Source: JAFGJQ01 sp964586145
Lineage (GTDB): Bacteria; Planctomycetota; Phycisphaerae; UBA1845
Length of the DNA stretch: 5,712 bases
Assembly: GCA_964586145.1 (NCBI GenBank)
Contig: CAZPHH010000148.1
Location: 1-5,712 of the forward strand
Direction of reading: 5' to 3'
This document shows positions 4,917 to 5,712 of the stretch, piece by piece. Position 1 is the first letter of the stretch. Each line of letters opens with the position of its first letter. The position numbers and the translations under genes are program-made. The notes under the pieces were generated by a model, which ran no database searches, was not told the origin of the DNA, and was given only the letters and a program-made list of their open reading frames with translations.

Positions 4917-5712
4917 ATGCGAAGCAGATTGATTCTAGGGGGCATGGCGGTGCTGTGTACGGCCACCGTGTGGGCGTCGCCCGGGGTGGACAATCCGTAC
5001 GTCGTCGATCGACTGATGGCGGAGGAGATGGAGATCAAGCACGAAATCTCGTTCGTGCCGCTGGCCCCGGAGGGCGGCCTGCGCGCCACGGGTGACGACT
5101 GCACGGACCCGCTGCTCATCAGCATTCCGGCGGCGCTGCCCTACACGGACGCGGGTCAAACCACATGCGGCCGGGGGAACAACTACGCCGACACCTGCAT
5201 GGGCTACTACGACGGTGGCGAGGACATCATCTATGAACTGAACGTCACCGCAGACACTTGCCTTAACATCACGGTGCAGGCCACGCAGACCTACCTCGGT
5301 GTGGGCGTGGCGGCGGCGTGCCCGCTCCCGGCGGGCACATGTCTGGGCTTTGGATCGAGTGGCGGCGGCACGACGGCGACGATTCAGAATCTGACGCTGA
5401 CGGCTGGGACGTATTACATGATGGTTGATACGTGGCCCTCTCCGACCTGCCTGTCGAACTTCACGCTGACCATCACGGAGTGCCCGGCCGGCGGCGCGTG
5501 CTGCGATGGCGACACGGGTGATTGCACGGACGTGGCCGACGCGGCCGAGTGCGCCGCGACGTACACCAACGGGAATTACCAGGGTGACGGCACGGAGTGC
5601 GCGACGACGATCTGTCCGCTACCCCCGGTGGATTGCACCAACCCGACGCCGGTGACCGATGCGTTCAGCGTGCTGGACGACTCGACCTGCGGCCGGTTGA
5701 ACAGCTACGCCG
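4917..5712 (+). CDS. Secreted modular cysteine-rich protein with PPC-like domains, 3' end outside the window
   Basis: The frame is open from ATG 4917 to the window edge (265 codons seen). Residues 1-20 form a signal peptide: MRSR, a hydrophobic stretch to VWA, with likely cleavage after Ala20. Residues 21-58 are a mature N-terminal segment. From about 61 to 189 there is a beta-rich module starting DCTDP and continuing with TTCGRGNNY, GGEDIIYELNV, LTLTAGTYYMMVD and SNFTLTITEC. The order 'name-strand, EDIIYELNV, LxAGTYYxMVD, FTLTIT' resembles bacterial pre-peptidase C-terminal (PPC) domains. Residues 192-233 form a cysteine-rich linker (GGACCDGDTGDC, GNYQGDGTEC, TTIC). At 239 a second module begins (DCTNP, then STCGRLNSYA), 178 residues after the first. 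Expected outside the cytoplasm or on the surface; no enzymatic residues are visible. The seen part has even numbers of paired-looking cysteines, suggesting disulfides. Total length and any anchor are unknown. Confidence 0.88.
   Translation, partial: MRSRLILGGMAVLCTATVWASPGVDNPYVVDRLMAEEMEIKHEISFVPLAPEGGLRATGDDCTDPLLISIPAALPYTDAGQTTCGRGNNYADTCMGYYDGGEDIIYELNVTADTCLNITVQATQTYLGVGVAAACPLPAGTCLGFGSSGGGTTATIQNLTLTAGTYYMMVDTWPSPTCLSNFTLTITECPAGGACCDGDTGDCTDVADAAECAATYTNGNYQGDGTECATTICPLPPVDCTNPTPVTDAFSVLDDSTCGRLNSYA

Noticed and set aside
4627..4917. 96-codon plus frame ending in TGA that overlaps the secreted protein ATG
   Set aside because: Not annotated as a gene: it lacks a good ribosome site, has no motif and has a chance-like composition. 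It is kept only as part of the translational-coupling observation.
1..5712. CRISPR arrays, tRNA or rRNA genes, transposases, toxin-antitoxin pairs or a defence system
   Set aside because: I found no spaced direct repeats, no tRNA-like cloverleaf, and no transposase or defence motifs on either strand.

Overview
This is a GC-rich bacterial window with compact genes on both strands. The best guess for the source is a planctomycete (Planctomycetota, perhaps Phycisphaerae-like). Three things suggest this: a secreted, cysteine-rich modular protein with a GACC-type linker, a small PilZ protein of the 'RVWWL...WTTDRSTGG' style, and an atypical sigma-70 family factor. This is inference from protein style, because the window contains no rRNA or other phylogenetic marker.

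Layout. Positions 1-247 hold no recognisable gene, only palindromes and hairpins. Positions 248-1678 (minus) encode a PLP-dependent trans-sulfuration-family enzyme (Cys/Met metabolism) with its catalytic motifs intact. A divergent promoter region (1679-1940) separates it from a sigma-70 family factor at 1941-2897 (plus), which has a clear region 2, a shortened middle and an unusual C-terminal tail. Just after that gene lies a degenerate tandem array of six heptamers (2903-2944) and a GC hairpin between converging genes. Positions 3027-3458 (minus) encode the Holliday-junction-resolvase-like RuvX/YqgF. Upstream of it on the same strand, 3603-3902 encodes a stand-alone PilZ domain protein of about 99 residues.

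From 3903 to 4916 I see no convincing conserved gene. The stretch is rich in inverted repeats. It contains a plausible sigma-70 promoter (4184-4213) pointing right, an 8-bp hairpin at the expected transcript start, other strong hairpins, and a 29-codon arginine-rich reading frame behind a good Shine-Dalgarno. It looks like a roughly 700-nt leader, or an unrecognised structured RNA, ahead of the last gene.

That gene starts at 4917, has a perfect Shine-Dalgarno (GGAGGT) and a signal peptide, and runs off the right edge. It encodes a secreted protein made of PPC-like beta-sandwich modules alternating with cysteine-rich linkers.

The genes do not form one pathway: metabolism, transcription control, DNA processing, c-di-GMP sensing and cell-surface functions sit side by side. 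The parts most worth a second look are the long structured leader of the secreted protein, the sigma factor facing the trans-sulfuration gene, and the small PilZ protein.
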